Shown: positions 8,101 through 17,365, counted from the stretch's first letter. The stretch: DNA of 64,000 bases from Providencia rettgeri (GCF_013702265.1 NZ_CP059348.1:992001-1056000), one strand, 5' to 3'. Numbers and translations: made by a program. Notes: generated by a model from the sequence alone, not told the origin.

Positions 8101-10028
8101 CAGGGCAAGACACGATTACTTATACCGTGAAAGATAATGACGGTAAGGTTTCAAACATAGCAACTGTGACGATTGATATCGCACCAACGCAGACAACTCC
8201 AACAGAAGTCTTTGAAAAAGGTCTCAGAACGGATGGTACTGCTGGCTCATCGGCTATCGTTGCGGATGGTGTTGTCATTCTCGCTAACCCAGAGGATAAA
8301 CCAGTTGCAGAGCAAGATATTCAAATTACGAAGCCAACAACGGAATTAACCTCCGGTGGTAAGCCTATCACTTGGGAAAGTACCGATAATGGTTTTGTAG
8401 GTAAAGATGCTGACGGTAAAGAAGTGATTACGCTGACAGCCAATAGCACAACCGATAATGGTCAAACGACGGTTGACTACAAAGTTAATCTCAAAGGCCT
8501 TGTCGATCACCCAGCAGGAAAAGACTCTCTGAATATTGAGTTTGGTGTGAAGAATGGCAACGATGAAGTGAAAACCCAAATCGTGGTTCATGATGATAAG
8601 CCAAGCGCTGCGGATGTGGAGTTGTCGGTAGAGCCGCCAGCAGAGAATACCTTCTATGCAAACGTTGTAATTTCACTCGATTTCTCGGGAAGTATGTGGG
8701 AAAGAGATAGTGGTTTACTTGATGTTAATGATCCTGTTGATGAACATGGTAATCCTCAACAGATGTACAGATATGATGCAGCTCTGAATGCCATTGATAC
8801 ATTATTAGATTCTTATCAAGAACGCTTAGATAGTGCGACTAAAGGTGATGTACGCGTTAGCTTGAATGGATTTGCAGATAAAGCGGTAGCGATTGGTAGC
8901 TCATTAGAGTATTCAGCTGGAAATGCTTATTGGTGCACATTGGATGAAGCCAAAGCTATTATTAAAGACCTTCGTGAGCACAAATGGTATCCACCATTTA
9001 AAACGGTTGATATGGACCACGGTGGTATTGGTGGAAGCACTAACTATGATGCATCGTTACAGCAAATTCTGAGCATCTACAAGAACAAACCTAACGCTGG
9101 CGAGCCAGTTAAAGAAGCAACAGTAGATAATACTTTCTTCTTTATTAGTGATGGTTCACCAAGCGTTAATAATGGTTCAAACGATGGTATCGCACCAACA
9201 TCACCAAGTAACTTTGAACCAGGTAGTCCTAATACCGATATTGGTGAAGATAAGTGGACTGAGTTTTTAACTGCAAATGGAATTCGTTCAGTCGCAATCG
9301 GTATTGGTCAGGATATGGCTCCGGTTGAAGGGCGAATTAGTGGTGAAGATCATCTGAAGCCAATTGCTTTTGATGGTAAGAACAAAACGGATAACGATAC
9401 TAACGACGTTATCGTTCTGAAAGATATGAGCTCTTTAGGCAATATCCTGAGCAAATATGTTCCTAACGAAAACACTATCGAAAGTAGCTTCTCAAAAGCG
9501 AATGATGGCAAGGAAACCCTGAGCTTCGGCGCAGATGGCATGAAATCCATCAGCATTGAAGTGGATGGTCACACGTACAAATACGATCCAACAGCTAAGA
9601 AAATTACGTCGGATAACCTTGATAAGAGTATGTGGGTTGATTTTGGTCAGGGTGAGTTAGCAGTCAAAACAGACGCGGGCGGTTTACTCTCTATCTCTTT
9701 AGGCGAGAAAAACTTCGGTCACTTAACCTATCGTCCGGGGGCTACACGTCCAACGGGAATGGAGAAAGAGACCTTTACGCTGACGTTAACCGATAACGAC
9801 GGTACCAATGGTAAGTCATCAATTACAGTGGATATCAGTAAGTTAAAAGAGTCTGGTAACACCGGCTTGAATGATACTGATTTAACAGCGCTGAAATTGT
9901 TCTCACCAGAAAGTGCAATGGAGTTACATGGAGTAGACACCGATGTCAATGCAACATCAAGTCACTCTACTGGTTTCATGAATTCATCGTTAGATGCATT
10001 ACAAGAAACTCAGAGCGCCATTATTTAA
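5136..10028 (+). CDS. Giant Bap/Lap-like type I-secreted adhesin with Ig-like repeats and VWA domain
   Basis: A 1630-residue surface adhesin, presumably exported by the three genes that follow. Order: residues 1-150, a BapA-prefix-like retention module; ~150-172, a hydrophobic segment (PWWLAALVPLIGIPAVAIS) and a poly-Gly linker; ~188-1017, nine cadherin/Ig-like repeats of 92-93 residues, each with Asp-rich NDTDLDGD-type calcium sites and a DTITY..KDKNGNVSN core; ~1018-1170, a linker domain; ~1178-1400, a von Willebrand A domain with MIDAS DFSGS at 1182-1186; then a T1SS-type C-terminus. I see no GGxGxD RTX repeats, which is unusual. The ATG at 5136 has GGA five bases upstream; a TTG at 5109 is a weaker alternative. 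An Ala-Ala-Gly at 136-138 resembles a LapG protease site. A role in biofilm or cell attachment is inferred from the family. Confidence 0.9.
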   Translation: MSIKKISIKVNNSKETIEQYSVTGGENGAGKLKQPLHINAQKDVNYLLIDESTQFAPENIAVKRVDKNLVIAFEGGDVESPDLIIENYFAENGAIGYQEGDANLIIGQYENGQYFPYVPESAVKADAISQLADGQAAGQAIGGDALPPLWAFNPWWLAALVPLIGIPAVAISGGGGGGGHSKVVDHAPIAGDDSAHAKHNTPVTIHVTANDSDVDGDLNPNSIRIVKEGSKGTVTIGKDGKIIYTPNKGEYGVDTITYVVKDRAGHESNVATITVKIDAAPEAKDDSAATKESKPVTIDMENNYSDKDGDVDHGSLAIKTNGGKGFAKFVNGKLVYQPNKGEVGTDTITYTVTDKNGNVSEDATITINIDAPPVANDDSAKANKATPVELDVLGNDTDLDGDIDPTTLEVVSEPTKGTVKVVDGKLVYTANPDATGQDTITYLVKDKNGNVSNKATVTIDITEPPVANKDEADTRHNTPVEIDITANDTDLDGDLDKNSVVITQPGTKGTVTIGEDGKLIYTPNQGEHGTDTITYTIKDKNGNVSNEATVTVTIDAPPVANKDSAAIKEGEKITLDVLANDTDLDDDIDPNTLTITNNGEKGTATIVDGKLVYTAKPGVVGTDTITYTVKDKNGNVSNETTVTIIIDAAPIANKDSAKANKATPVEIDVLDNDTDLDADIDPTTLEVVGEPTKGTVKVVDGKLVYTANPDATGQDTITYLVKDKNGNVSNKATVTIDITEPPVANKDEAAIKEGEKITLDVLANDTDLDDDIDPNTLTITNNGEKGKATIVDGKLVYTAKPGEVGTDTITYTVKDKNGNVSNETTVTITIDAAPIANKDSAKANKAIPVEIDVLKNDTDLDDDIDPTTLEVVGKPTKGTVEIVNGKLVYTANPDATGQDTITYLVKDKNSNVSNTATVTIAINEPPVAGDDHGQTKQGVPTVIDVLSNDIDPDGELDKSTLHIEKNGSKGTATFDADGKLIYTPKPGATGQDTITYTVKDNDGKVSNIATVTIDIAPTQTTPTEVFEKGLRTDGTAGSSAIVADGVVILANPEDKPVAEQDIQITKPTTELTSGGKPITWESTDNGFVGKDADGKEVITLTANSTTDNGQTTVDYKVNLKGLVDHPAGKDSLNIEFGVKNGNDEVKTQIVVHDDKPSAADVELSVEPPAENTFYANVVISLDFSGSMWERDSGLLDVNDPVDEHGNPQQMYRYDAALNAIDTLLDSYQERLDSATKGDVRVSLNGFADKAVAIGSSLEYSAGNAYWCTLDEAKAIIKDLREHKWYPPFKTVDMDHGGIGGSTNYDASLQQILSIYKNKPNAGEPVKEATVDNTFFFISDGSPSVNNGSNDGIAPTSPSNFEPGSPNTDIGEDKWTEFLTANGIRSVAIGIGQDMAPVEGRISGEDHLKPIAFDGKNKTDNDTNDVIVLKDMSSLGNILSKYVPNENTIESSFSKANDGKETLSFGADGMKSISIEVDGHTYKYDPTAKKITSDNLDKSMWVDFGQGELAVKTDAGGLLSISLGEKNFGHLTYRPGATRPTGMEKETFTLTLTDNDGTNGKSSITVDISKLKESGNTGLNDTDLTALKLFSPESAMELHGVDTDVNATSSHSTGFMNSSLDALQETQSAII
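5697..8186 (+). repeat. Nine tandem 276/279-bp Ig-domain repeats
   Basis: Units start at 5697, 5976, 6252, 6528, 6807, 7083, 7359, 7635 and 7911, each opening with P(V/I/E)A. Units 3, 6 and 8 are near-identical (type A, SAKANKA), units 5 and 7 are near-identical (type B, AIKEGEK). Units 5-8 therefore form a 552-bp B-A super-repeat. Units 4, 5 and parts of 7 use visibly more GC-rich codons than the others, suggesting mosaic origin. Confidence 0.95.
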
Positions 10029-10036
10029 GGCTAATT

Positions 10037-10074
10037 ATTGAGGGTTACCATGGGTAGCCCTCAATATTTTATTT
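10037..10074 (+). terminator. Terminator/attenuator between adhesin and exporter genes
   Basis: 13-bp stem ATTGAGGGTTACC / GGTAGCCCTCAAT (one G-T pair), 3-nt loop, then ATTTTATTT. It lies just after the adhesin stop and probably reduces readthrough into the secretion genes. Confidence 0.7.
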
Positions 10075-10110
10075 CGCCAACACCAGTTTTATTTACTTTG
10101 TGCCAACTTT

Positions 10111-11370
10111 ATGAAATCTCTAATTAATAGCATCTTAGCGTTATTCTTCGTGAAGATGCTTTCCCTTTCTGCTGTGGCAGATGTGGTTGAATTAAAAAAC
10201 CTATTAAAAGATTCTCTCGATAATGCCCCAGAAGTCCAAGAGGCTTATGCCAATTATCAAGCGGCACAAAGCAACGTGAGTGCAGCGGAAGCGGGGCATT
10301 ACCCTGTCATCAGTTTAATGGGAACCCAGCCTCTTGCGCAGCAACACAAATACGAAAGTAACGCGATGGAATCGGGGTTTCACCTCGGAACTAAAGCGAC
10401 GATGAACATTTATGCTTGGGGCGGAATTGAAGCGGGTGTAGACCGCGAACAGTCCAAGCAAAGTTACTATGAAAACCAATATATTCTTTCTCAAGAAGAT
10501 ATCAGCGTGCGCATCAGCCAGCTTTATTTGCAGGTTTTACGTCACAAAGAAACCCTTGATGTGATTGATGAAAATCTCGTTCGCCATCACCAAATTGAAA
10601 AGCAACTGACCACAATTGTTCAGCATGACTCCGGTCGAATGAGCGAATTAACGCAAGTGAAAGCGCGCACCTTAAAGGTAGAAATGAGCCGCGCTGAAAC
10701 AGAGAGAAACCTGAACTTAGCCCTGAGCCAATTATCGATTTTGACTCAGCGCCAGCTAACCGTTGACCAATTTGTTGACCCATTTAGAGCCACGACTAGC
10801 GGTGCGATTTTAGCTAAATTTCAAGAAGATAATCTAGAAAATAACCCAAGTTACAAAGCCCAAGTGGCCGATGCTCAAAGCCTTGATGCCGAAGTTAAAG
10901 TCGCTAGCGCCATGAGAAAGCCAGCACTGAATTTAGAAGTTAATGCGACGCCAGATAATAGCGAAGTTTTCTTACGTGTTTCTTGGAATATTTTCGACCA
11001 AGCGAGCTATTACAGCCAAGCACAGAAAGAGTATGCCCTGTCCGCAGCGAACGAACGTATTAAAAAGACATTCCGCGAAATCAAAGAGATGAGCCAATCT
11101 GCGGCGATCAATATGGCGCAAAGTGAAAAGCAAGGAAACATTGCGAAGGCGTATATCGCAGAGCAAAAAGTGGTGATCAGTAACTATGAAAAACAGTTCA
11201 CCATCAACCGCCGCAGCTTGATTGACTTGCTCGATGCGTATAACGAGCTGGCGAGCATTCAAACCAGCGCTGTTATCTTACAGAACGACTTCCGCGACGC
11301 GACACTCAATTACCTCAGTGTGCAGGCAAAAATGTCTGCATGGATGAACCAAGAATTGGCTTCCAGATAA
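10111..11370 (+). CDS. TolC-like outer-membrane channel of type I secretion
   Basis: A 419-residue member of the TolC/LapE outer-membrane efflux family, forming the exit duct of a type I secretion system. Seen: an N-terminal signal peptide (hydrophobic run then SAVAD), two repeated halves of long amphipathic helices rich in Gln/Ala/Glu (for example around residues 45-60, 150-230 and 300-410), and the usual modest length. It is the first of three genes spaced by 1-3 bp with the ABC exporter and adaptor, which fixes its role. It lies 82 bp after the adhesin, separated by a hairpin terminator. The ribosome site is weak. Function in adhesin export is inferred from linkage. Confidence 0.9.
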   Translation: MKSLINSILALFFVKMLSLSAVADVVELKNLLKDSLDNAPEVQEAYANYQAAQSNVSAAEAGHYPVISLMGTQPLAQQHKYESNAMESGFHLGTKATMNIYAWGGIEAGVDREQSKQSYYENQYILSQEDISVRISQLYLQVLRHKETLDVIDENLVRHHQIEKQLTTIVQHDSGRMSELTQVKARTLKVEMSRAETERNLNLALSQLSILTQRQLTVDQFVDPFRATTSGAILAKFQEDNLENNPSYKAQVADAQSLDAEVKVASAMRKPALNLEVNATPDNSEVFLRVSWNIFDQASYYSQAQKEYALSAANERIKKTFREIKEMSQSAAINMAQSEKQGNIAKAYIAEQKVVISNYEKQFTINRRSLIDLLDAYNELASIQTSAVILQNDFRDATLNYLSVQAKMSAWMNQELASR

Positions 11371-11373
11371 ATT

Positions 11374-13590
11374 ATGAATATTATTAATAACCTATCTTTA
11401 GTTACCAAGCGTTTGGGTTATACCCTTTCACCGGAAATTTTATTAGCACAAACCAAGCGTACTGAGTCGAAGTCTTTCGATTATGCCTCGTTGGTGAATG
11501 TGTTGAATTCCCATCAATTTGATAACCAGATCATTGAAATCGATCTGCATAAGATCCCGACGATTGCCGCGCCTTTTTTGGCACTTTTGGCGAACAATGA
11601 ATCGGTGGTGATCAGCAAAATTGAAGACGGTGAAAATGGGCGTCATTTTGAGATCTTAACGGAAGAAGGCTTACGTCAAACATTAAGCGTGCAAGATCTG
11701 GCAGTGAATTACAGCGGCTATAGCTGGTTTATTAAACGCAATATTCGCTCAGAAACCCGTTCGGAAATTGATAAATACGAAACCAGCGGCTTCTGGAAAG
11801 TGATTTGGCGCTATAAAAAATATTACTACCAAGTGATCATCGCATCATTTGTGATCAACTTATTAGCGTTAATCAGCTCCCTGTATGTGATGAACGTGTA
11901 TGACCGCGTAATCCCGAACCAAGCTTACGAAACCTTATGGGTACTCACCATCGGTGTTGTGCTGGCCATTGGTTTTGAATTTCTTGCTAAAATGCTGCGA
12001 TCTTACCTATTAGATATCGCAGGGAAAAAAGCGGACATCGTGATCAGCGCCATGCTATTTCATCGCGTGATGGGAATTCGCCTTGATAAGCGTCCAGCCT
12101 CGTCGGGATCGTATGCGAACAATTTGCGTGACTTCGAATCCATTCGTGAATTTATGACCAGCGCAAGCTTATTAGCCCTTGTCGATCTGCCGTTTATTTT
12201 ACTGTTTATCGGCGTGATCAGCATGATCGGTGGTTACTTAGCATTGGTGCCATTGACCATTATCCCAATTGTGGTGATCGCGGGTCTTTTGATCCAAAAG
12301 CCATTGGCGAAAGGGATCAACGCCTCAATGAAAGAAACGTCTCAACGCCAAGGCTTAGCGGTGGAATCCATTGAAGGGATCGAAACCTTAAAGCTGAATA
12401 ATGCAGTGAATTGGGCGCAACAGCGCTGGGAAATGCTCACAGAGAAAACGGCATTTTCATCCATTGCCGTGCGCAATCTAACCAACTTTATGGTCAACTT
12501 CAGTGCGGCGATGCAGCAGCTCAATACCGTTGGTTTAGTGTGTTTGGGAACTTACCTGATCCACGCGAACGATGTGAACTCGCGTATTACGATGGGGGCG
12601 CTGATCGCCAGTGTGATCTTATCCGGTCGCGCGTTAGCACCGCTTGGGCAAATTGCAGGGTTGGCAACACGTTTTCAATCTGCGCGTATGGCATTAGCGG
12701 GCGTGCGAAATATCTTTAGCCGTCCTATCGAACGCGAAGATCATAAAAAATACATTTCACCGACTTCTGTTAATGGCGCATTACGACTGGCCAATGTGAC
12801 TTATCAATATAATAAAGATGGGCAGCCAGCATTAAACAACATTAACTTAGAGATCAAAGCGGGAGAGAAAGTCGCGATCCTCGGCAAAATTGGTGGCGGG
12901 AAAAGTACATTACTGAAATTACTCACCGGGCTATATGAACAGCAGCAAGGGAATATCAGCTTAGATGATCTCGATATTCGCCAAATTGACCCGATTTTCC
13001 TCAGAAGCAAAGTCGGCATGTTGACGCAAAAGCCGCGTTTATTCTTCGGAACTTTGCGTGAAAACTTGGATTTGGCGCGTCTTGATGGTTACTCCAGCGA
13101 TGACGATTTAGTGCGTGCACTCAAGCGCTTCCAGCTCGATAAAATCATTCGTCAGCATCCAGCAGGACTTGATATGCCGCTAGGGGAAGATGGTTTAGGG
13201 CTTTCAGGCGGACAAAAACAGATGGTGGCACTGGCGCAGTTAACCCTGCACAACCCAAATGTGGTGTTGCTGGATGAGCCAACCACGGGCATTGATGTGG
13301 ATACCGAAAAACTGGTGCTCGATGCGCTAGAAGCGTGGACGAAAGATAAAACGCTGATCGTCGTCACCCATAAATTGCCAATTTTACGTTTAGTTGACCG
13401 CATTATCGTGATGGATGAAGGCAAAATCTTACTTGATGGTCCGAAACAAAAAGTCTTAAAAGCGTTAGGACAAACGGAGCAAACCACAGGCACAGTCACG
13501 ACAGATAAACCCGCTCCACAACCTGCGCCACAGGTGCGAGTCGTTTCACAGGTTAGACACATAATTAATAAAGAAGAAGGGGCGATTTAA
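11374..13590 (+). CDS. LapB-like type I secretion permease/ATPase
   Basis: A 738-residue inner-membrane ABC exporter half-transporter. Residues 1-125 resemble a C39 peptidase domain lacking the catalytic Cys (a docking domain, as in LapB and HlyB). About 150-430 is the six-helix membrane domain. The nucleotide-binding domain has Walker A GKIGGGKST (from 504), signature LSGGQKQ (from 610), Walker B VVLLDEPT (from 630) and H-loop VVTHK. The C-terminal ~30 residues are Pro/Thr-rich and unusual. It starts 3 bp after the TolC-like gene and ends 1 bp before the adaptor gene: a tight operon. The substrate is most likely the adhesin upstream. Confidence 0.95.
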   Translation: MNIINNLSLVTKRLGYTLSPEILLAQTKRTESKSFDYASLVNVLNSHQFDNQIIEIDLHKIPTIAAPFLALLANNESVVISKIEDGENGRHFEILTEEGLRQTLSVQDLAVNYSGYSWFIKRNIRSETRSEIDKYETSGFWKVIWRYKKYYYQVIIASFVINLLALISSLYVMNVYDRVIPNQAYETLWVLTIGVVLAIGFEFLAKMLRSYLLDIAGKKADIVISAMLFHRVMGIRLDKRPASSGSYANNLRDFESIREFMTSASLLALVDLPFILLFIGVISMIGGYLALVPLTIIPIVVIAGLLIQKPLAKGINASMKETSQRQGLAVESIEGIETLKLNNAVNWAQQRWEMLTEKTAFSSIAVRNLTNFMVNFSAAMQQLNTVGLVCLGTYLIHANDVNSRITMGALIASVILSGRALAPLGQIAGLATRFQSARMALAGVRNIFSRPIEREDHKKYISPTSVNGALRLANVTYQYNKDGQPALNNINLEIKAGEKVAILGKIGGGKSTLLKLLTGLYEQQQGNISLDDLDIRQIDPIFLRSKVGMLTQKPRLFFGTLRENLDLARLDGYSSDDDLVRALKRFQLDKIIRQHPAGLDMPLGEDGLGLSGGQKQMVALAQLTLHNPNVVLLDEPTTGIDVDTEKLVLDALEAWTKDKTLIVVTHKLPILRLVDRIIVMDEGKILLDGPKQKVLKALGQTEQTTGTVTTDKPAPQPAPQVRVVSQVRHIINKEEGAI

Positions 13591-13591
13591 A

Positions 13592-14827
13592 ATGGATCAA
13601 TATGGTAAAGCGCCAAAAGAGCATCGCACTTTTTCCAGTGACTTTTCTCACGATTTAGAATCGGTAATGAGAAAAGAGCGCAGTAACTTACTGTTTTTAC
13701 CTATTATCTTTCTGGCGCTGTTACTGACGATTTTTATCGTTTGGGCCTATAACAGCAACTTAGAAGAGATAATTCGTGGGCAGGGAACTATTATCCCAAG
13801 CAGTCGCGAGCAAGTTATTCAAAGTATCGATCCCGGCAATATCCAAGAGATGTACGTCAAAGAGGGGGATATTGTTGAGAAAGGGCAAATTTTACTGAAA
13901 CTGGATGATGCGCGCAGTATGGCATTACTGCGTGAAAGCCAAGCGCGAGTGCAAAACCTTGAAGCCATTTCAGCACGTTTACAGGGGGAGTCTCGCAACG
14001 AAGTTCCTGATTTTTCAAAGATAACGGATCAAGAATTAGTAGTGCGTGAAACCAATGCTTATAACGCGAAAAAAACGCAGCGTGATCAAGCTATTGCAGG
14101 CTTACGTCAAAGCAAAGGGTTACTGGACAGAGAAATCGCTATCACTAAACCATTGGCGAAAGAAGGGTTAGTTTCCAATGTGGAAATCCTGCGAATGGAA
14201 AGACAGTCCGTTGAATTAGCGACGCAAATTAATGAACGCATGAATAACTACCTTGCGGAAGCAAACGCTGAGTTGGTGAAAGTAGAATCGGAACTGGATC
14301 AAGCGGAAGAGACCATGAGCATGCGTGAAGATCCTGTCACTCGCTCAGAGATCCGCGCACCCGTTCACGGCATCGTAAAAAACATTAAGATCAATACCAT
14401 CGGTGGCGTAGTGAATACGGGGCAAGACATCCTTGAGATTATTCCCCTCGATGACAAATTGATGGTAGAAGCTTATATTCGTCCGCAAGATGTGGCTTTT
14501 TTAAGACCGGGAATGCCCGTGGTGGTGAAAGTGACCGCCTATGATTACGCTATTTATGGTGGCTTAAATGGGGTGGTGAAATTAATCAGCCCTGACACGC
14601 TGAGTAATGATAATCGCCGTAGTGAATTGAAGCTTAATCCGGATGAGACGTTCTACCGAATTCTTGTCGAAACGGATACCAATTATTTGTTAGATAAAAA
14701 TAACCATAAAATGGAAATCATTCCGGGTATGGTGGCATCGGTAGATATCAAAACGGGTGAGAAAAGCGTCTTTGATTACCTGATTAAGCCTATCACGCGG
14801 ATGAAACAGGCGATGACAGAACGTTAA
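13592..14827 (+). CDS. HlyD-family membrane-fusion adaptor of type I secretion
   Basis: A 411-residue periplasmic adaptor linking the ABC exporter to the TolC-like channel. It has a short cytoplasmic N-terminus, one membrane helix at ~32-52 (FLPIIFLALLLTIFIVWAY), a first lipoyl half (DPGNIQEMYVKEGDIVEKGQ), long alpha-hairpin coiled-coil region ~105-245, the second lipoyl half (SEIRAPVHGIV) and a C-terminal beta domain ending in the HlyD-type KTGEKSVFDYLIKPI. Length is usual for LapC/PrtE-like adaptors. It starts one base after the exporter stop and is followed by a strong terminator, closing the operon. Confidence 0.95.
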   Translation: MDQYGKAPKEHRTFSSDFSHDLESVMRKERSNLLFLPIIFLALLLTIFIVWAYNSNLEEIIRGQGTIIPSSREQVIQSIDPGNIQEMYVKEGDIVEKGQILLKLDDARSMALLRESQARVQNLEAISARLQGESRNEVPDFSKITDQELVVRETNAYNAKKTQRDQAIAGLRQSKGLLDREIAITKPLAKEGLVSNVEILRMERQSVELATQINERMNNYLAEANAELVKVESELDQAEETMSMREDPVTRSEIRAPVHGIVKNIKINTIGGVVNTGQDILEIIPLDDKLMVEAYIRPQDVAFLRPGMPVVVKVTAYDYAIYGGLNGVVKLISPDTLSNDNRRSELKLNPDETFYRILVETDTNYLLDKNNHKMEIIPGMVASVDIKTGEKSVFDYLIKPITRMKQAMTER

Positions 14828-14852
14828 TCGTTATAAAGAAAGCAATGTGAAA

Positions 14853-14886
14853 ACAAGGGCGCAAAGATGAGCGCCCTTGTTGTTTT
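14853..14886 (+). terminator. Terminator of adhesin secretion operon
   Basis: Perfect 10-bp stem ACAAGGGCGC / GCGCCCTTGT with an 8-nt loop followed by TGTTTT. Confidence 0.85.
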
Positions 14887-15297
14887 GTGCGGGTTTTCCA
14901 GTAAAAAATTTGCCAAATATCACTAATATTGCGGCTAATTACTCAAGAAGCATAAATCACCTTGATCCTAAGTGGTGAACTCAGGTTTAATAAGGTTAGG
15001 CAATTGCGCAAAACGAAGAACTCAAAGGGATATTTTGCGCAATGGAAAGGATTCAGCTTGACGGTTGCGATAAAGATCCGCAGTCTGCTGTCATATTGTT
15101 TCAAATAATTGCTGTATGGATGAAATTGCGCTAGTTTCGTAGGGTCTCATCGCCAAACTTCAAGTTGTGGGTAGGTCTAATAAGCTTTTATGCACCTGCG
15201 GCTCGAATTATTGAGGCTAACTCTATAAACCGCAATGATTCCCTATTGCGTTGTGAATATTGGTTTAAGTACGTTCTATCCTACTTGGAGTATACTA
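14887..15297 (+). promoter_or_regulatory. tktA upstream region with inverted repeat
   Basis: A 411-bp region without a gene that must hold the tktA promoter. It contains a perfect 11-bp inverted repeat, ATTGCGCAAAA (15003-15013) and TTTTGCGCAAT (15033-15043), spaced by 19 nt, with no T-run after it: a dyad operator or leader hairpin. A short palindromic stretch at 15156-15213 has ends resembling ERIC ends. I cannot pick a promoter with confidence. Confidence 0.5.
15156..15213. repeat. Possible deleted ERIC-like element
   Basis: The left end ACTTCAAGTTG and the right end GGCTCGAATTATT match the termini of the ERIC copies elsewhere in this window, but the ~70-bp core is missing. Only the ends support the call. 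Confidence 0.35.
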
Positions 15298-17292
15298 ATG
15301 ACGACTCGTAAAACCCTTGCTAATGCTATCCGCTTTCTAAGTATGGATGCGGTTCAAAAAGCAAAATCAGGGCACCCTGGCGCACCAATGGGCATGGCTG
15401 ATATTGCTGAAGTTCTTTGGCGCAACCATATGAATCATAACCCAGCAGATCCACATTGGGCTAACCGCGACCGCTTCGTACTGTCTAACGGTCACGGTTC
15501 AATGCTGATTTACAGCTTGCTGCACCTGACCGGTTATGACTTATCTATTGATGAGTTAAAGAACTTCCGTCAATTACATTCTAAAACCCCGGGTCACCCA
15601 GAATATGGTTATACACCAGGCGTTGAAACCACGACCGGTCCTTTAGGTCAAGGTATTGCAAACGCAGTGGGTTTTGCGATTGCAGAACGTACTTTAGCGG
15701 CACAATTTAACCGCCCAGGTCACGACGTTGTCGACCACCACACCTATGTGTTCATGGGTGACGGCTGCATGATGGAAGGTATCTCCCATGAAGTGTGTTC
15801 ATTAGCGGGTACCCTGAAATTAAATAAACTGGTCGCATTCTACGATGACAACGGCATCTCTATCGATGGTGAAGTTGAAGGCTGGTTTACCGATGATACC
15901 GCAGCGCGTTTCGAAGCCTACGGCTGGCACGTTATCCGTGACATCGATGGTCACGATGCAGACCAAATCAACGCTGCAGTGAACGAAGCACACAAACAAT
16001 CAGACAAACCAACGCTGATTATGTGCAAAACCGTTATCGGTTTTGGTTCACCAAACAAAGCAGGCACCGAAGCGGTTCACGGCGCACCTTTAGGTGATGC
16101 TGAAATCGCAGCAACTCGTGAAGCACTGGGCTGGAAATTCGGTCCATTCGAAATCCCAGCAGATATTTACCAAGCTTGGGATGCGCGCGAAGCCGGTAAA
16201 GAAAAACAGCATTCTTGGAATGAAAAATTTGCGGCATACGCAAAAGCACATCCAGAATTAGCGAAAGAATTCGAACGTCGTATGGCGGGTGAACTGCCAG
16301 CGAACTTTGATGCAGAAGCGAAAAAATTCGTTGAAAATCTGCAACAAAACCCTGCGAATATCGCAAGCCGCAAAGCATCTCAAAACGCGTTAGAAGCATT
16401 CGGTAAAGTATTACCAGAATTCATGGGCGGTTCTGCGGACTTAGCGCCAAGTAACTTAACCATGTGGTCTGGCTCTAAACCTCTGAACGAAGACAAAGCG
16501 GGTAACTACATCCATTACGGTGTTCGTGAATTCGGTATGTCCGCTATCATGAACGGTATCGCTCTGCACGGTGGCTTCATCCCTTACGGCGCAACATTCT
16601 TAATGTTCGTTGAATACGCACGTAACGCGGTACGTATGGCAGCGCTGATGAAAATTCGCAGCATCTTCGTTTATACCCATGACTCTATCGGTCTGGGTGA
16701 AGATGGTCCAACGCACCAACCAGTAGAACAACTGGCAAGCCTGCGTGTGACTCCGAACATGAGTACATGGCGTCCATGTGACCAAGTGGAATCTGCAGTT
16801 GCATGGAAATATGCCATTGAGCGTAAAGATGGCCCAAGCGCACTGATTTTCTCTCGTCAAAACCTGGAACAGCAACCTCGTACCGCTGAGCAATTAGCAA
16901 ATATCGAGAAAGGGGCTTATATCCTGAAAGATTGCGCAGGTACGCCTGAGCTGATCTTTATTGCAACGGGTTCTGAAGTTGAATTAGCGGTGAAAGCGGC
17001 TGAGCAACTGACTGCGGAAGGTCGTAAAGTTCGCGTGGTTTCTATGCCTTCTACAGATGCATTCGACAAGCAAGACGCGGCTTACCGTGAAGCAGTTCTG
17101 CCTGCAAACGTAACTGCTCGTGTGGCTATCGAAGCGGGTATCGCAGATTACTGGTTCAAATACACTGGCCTGAATGGCGCTATCATCGGTATGCACTCAT
17201 TCGGTGAATCAGCACCAGCTGATCAGCTGTACAAAGAGTTCGGCATTACGGTTGAAAACGCGGTTAAAGCTGCGAAATCTCTGCTGAAATAA
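15298..17292 (+). CDS. tktA: Transketolase
   Basis: Cytosolic thiamine-diphosphate enzyme of the pentose phosphate pathway, transferring C2 units between ketose and aldose phosphates. 664 residues, equal to enterobacterial TktA. Seen: an N-terminal domain with the TPP motif starting GDGCMMEG at ~154 and ending N at about +29, the HGAPLGD substrate loop, and the pyrimidine-domain segment [10 protein letters not shown] and [15 protein letters not shown]. The ATG at 15298 has GGAG at eight bases and gives [17 protein letters not shown], the normal start; a longer frame to 15235 is not supported. Followed by its own terminator and then the epd-pgk-fbaA operon, the common enterobacterial neighbourhood. 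Confidence 0.98.
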   Translation: MTTRKTLANAIRFLSMDAVQKAKSGHPGAPMGMADIAEVLWRNHMNHNPADPHWANRDRFVLSNGHGSMLIYSLLHLTGYDLSIDELKNFRQLHSKTPGHPEYGYTPGVETTTGPLGQGIANAVGFAIAERTLAAQFNRPGHDVVDHHTYVFMGDGCMMEGISHEVCSLAGTLKLNKLVAFYDDNGISIDGEVEGWFTDDTAARFEAYGWHVIRDIDGHDADQINAAVNEAHKQSDKPTLIMCKTVIGFGSPNKAGTEAVHGAPLGDAEIAATREALGWKFGPFEIPADIYQAWDAREAGKEKQHSWNEKFAAYAKAHPELAKEFERRMAGELPANFDAEAKKFVENLQQNPANIASRKASQNALEAFGKVLPEFMGGSADLAPSNLTMWSGSKPLNEDKAGNYIHYGVREFGMSAIMNGIALHGGFIPYGATFLMFVEYARNAVRMAALMKIRSIFVYTHDSIGLGEDGPTHQPVEQLASLRVTPNMSTWRPCDQVESAVAWKYAIERKDGPSALIFSRQNLEQQPRTAEQLANIEKGAYILKDCAGTPELIFIATGSEVELAVKAAEQLTAEGRKVRVVSMPSTDAFDKQDAAYREAVLPANVTARVAIEAGIADYWFKYTGLNGAIIGMHSFGESAPADQLYKEFGITVENAVKAAKSLLK

Positions 17293-17365
17293 TTCATTTA
17301 ATTGCTTGAGGTGTGTTCCGAATAAACGGCCGCACCTCTGAAAATAAAGTGAATTAACTTAATTT

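Noticed and set aside
5697-8186. CRISPR-like array
   Set aside because: Repeat units are 276-279 bp, fully coding and without spacers.
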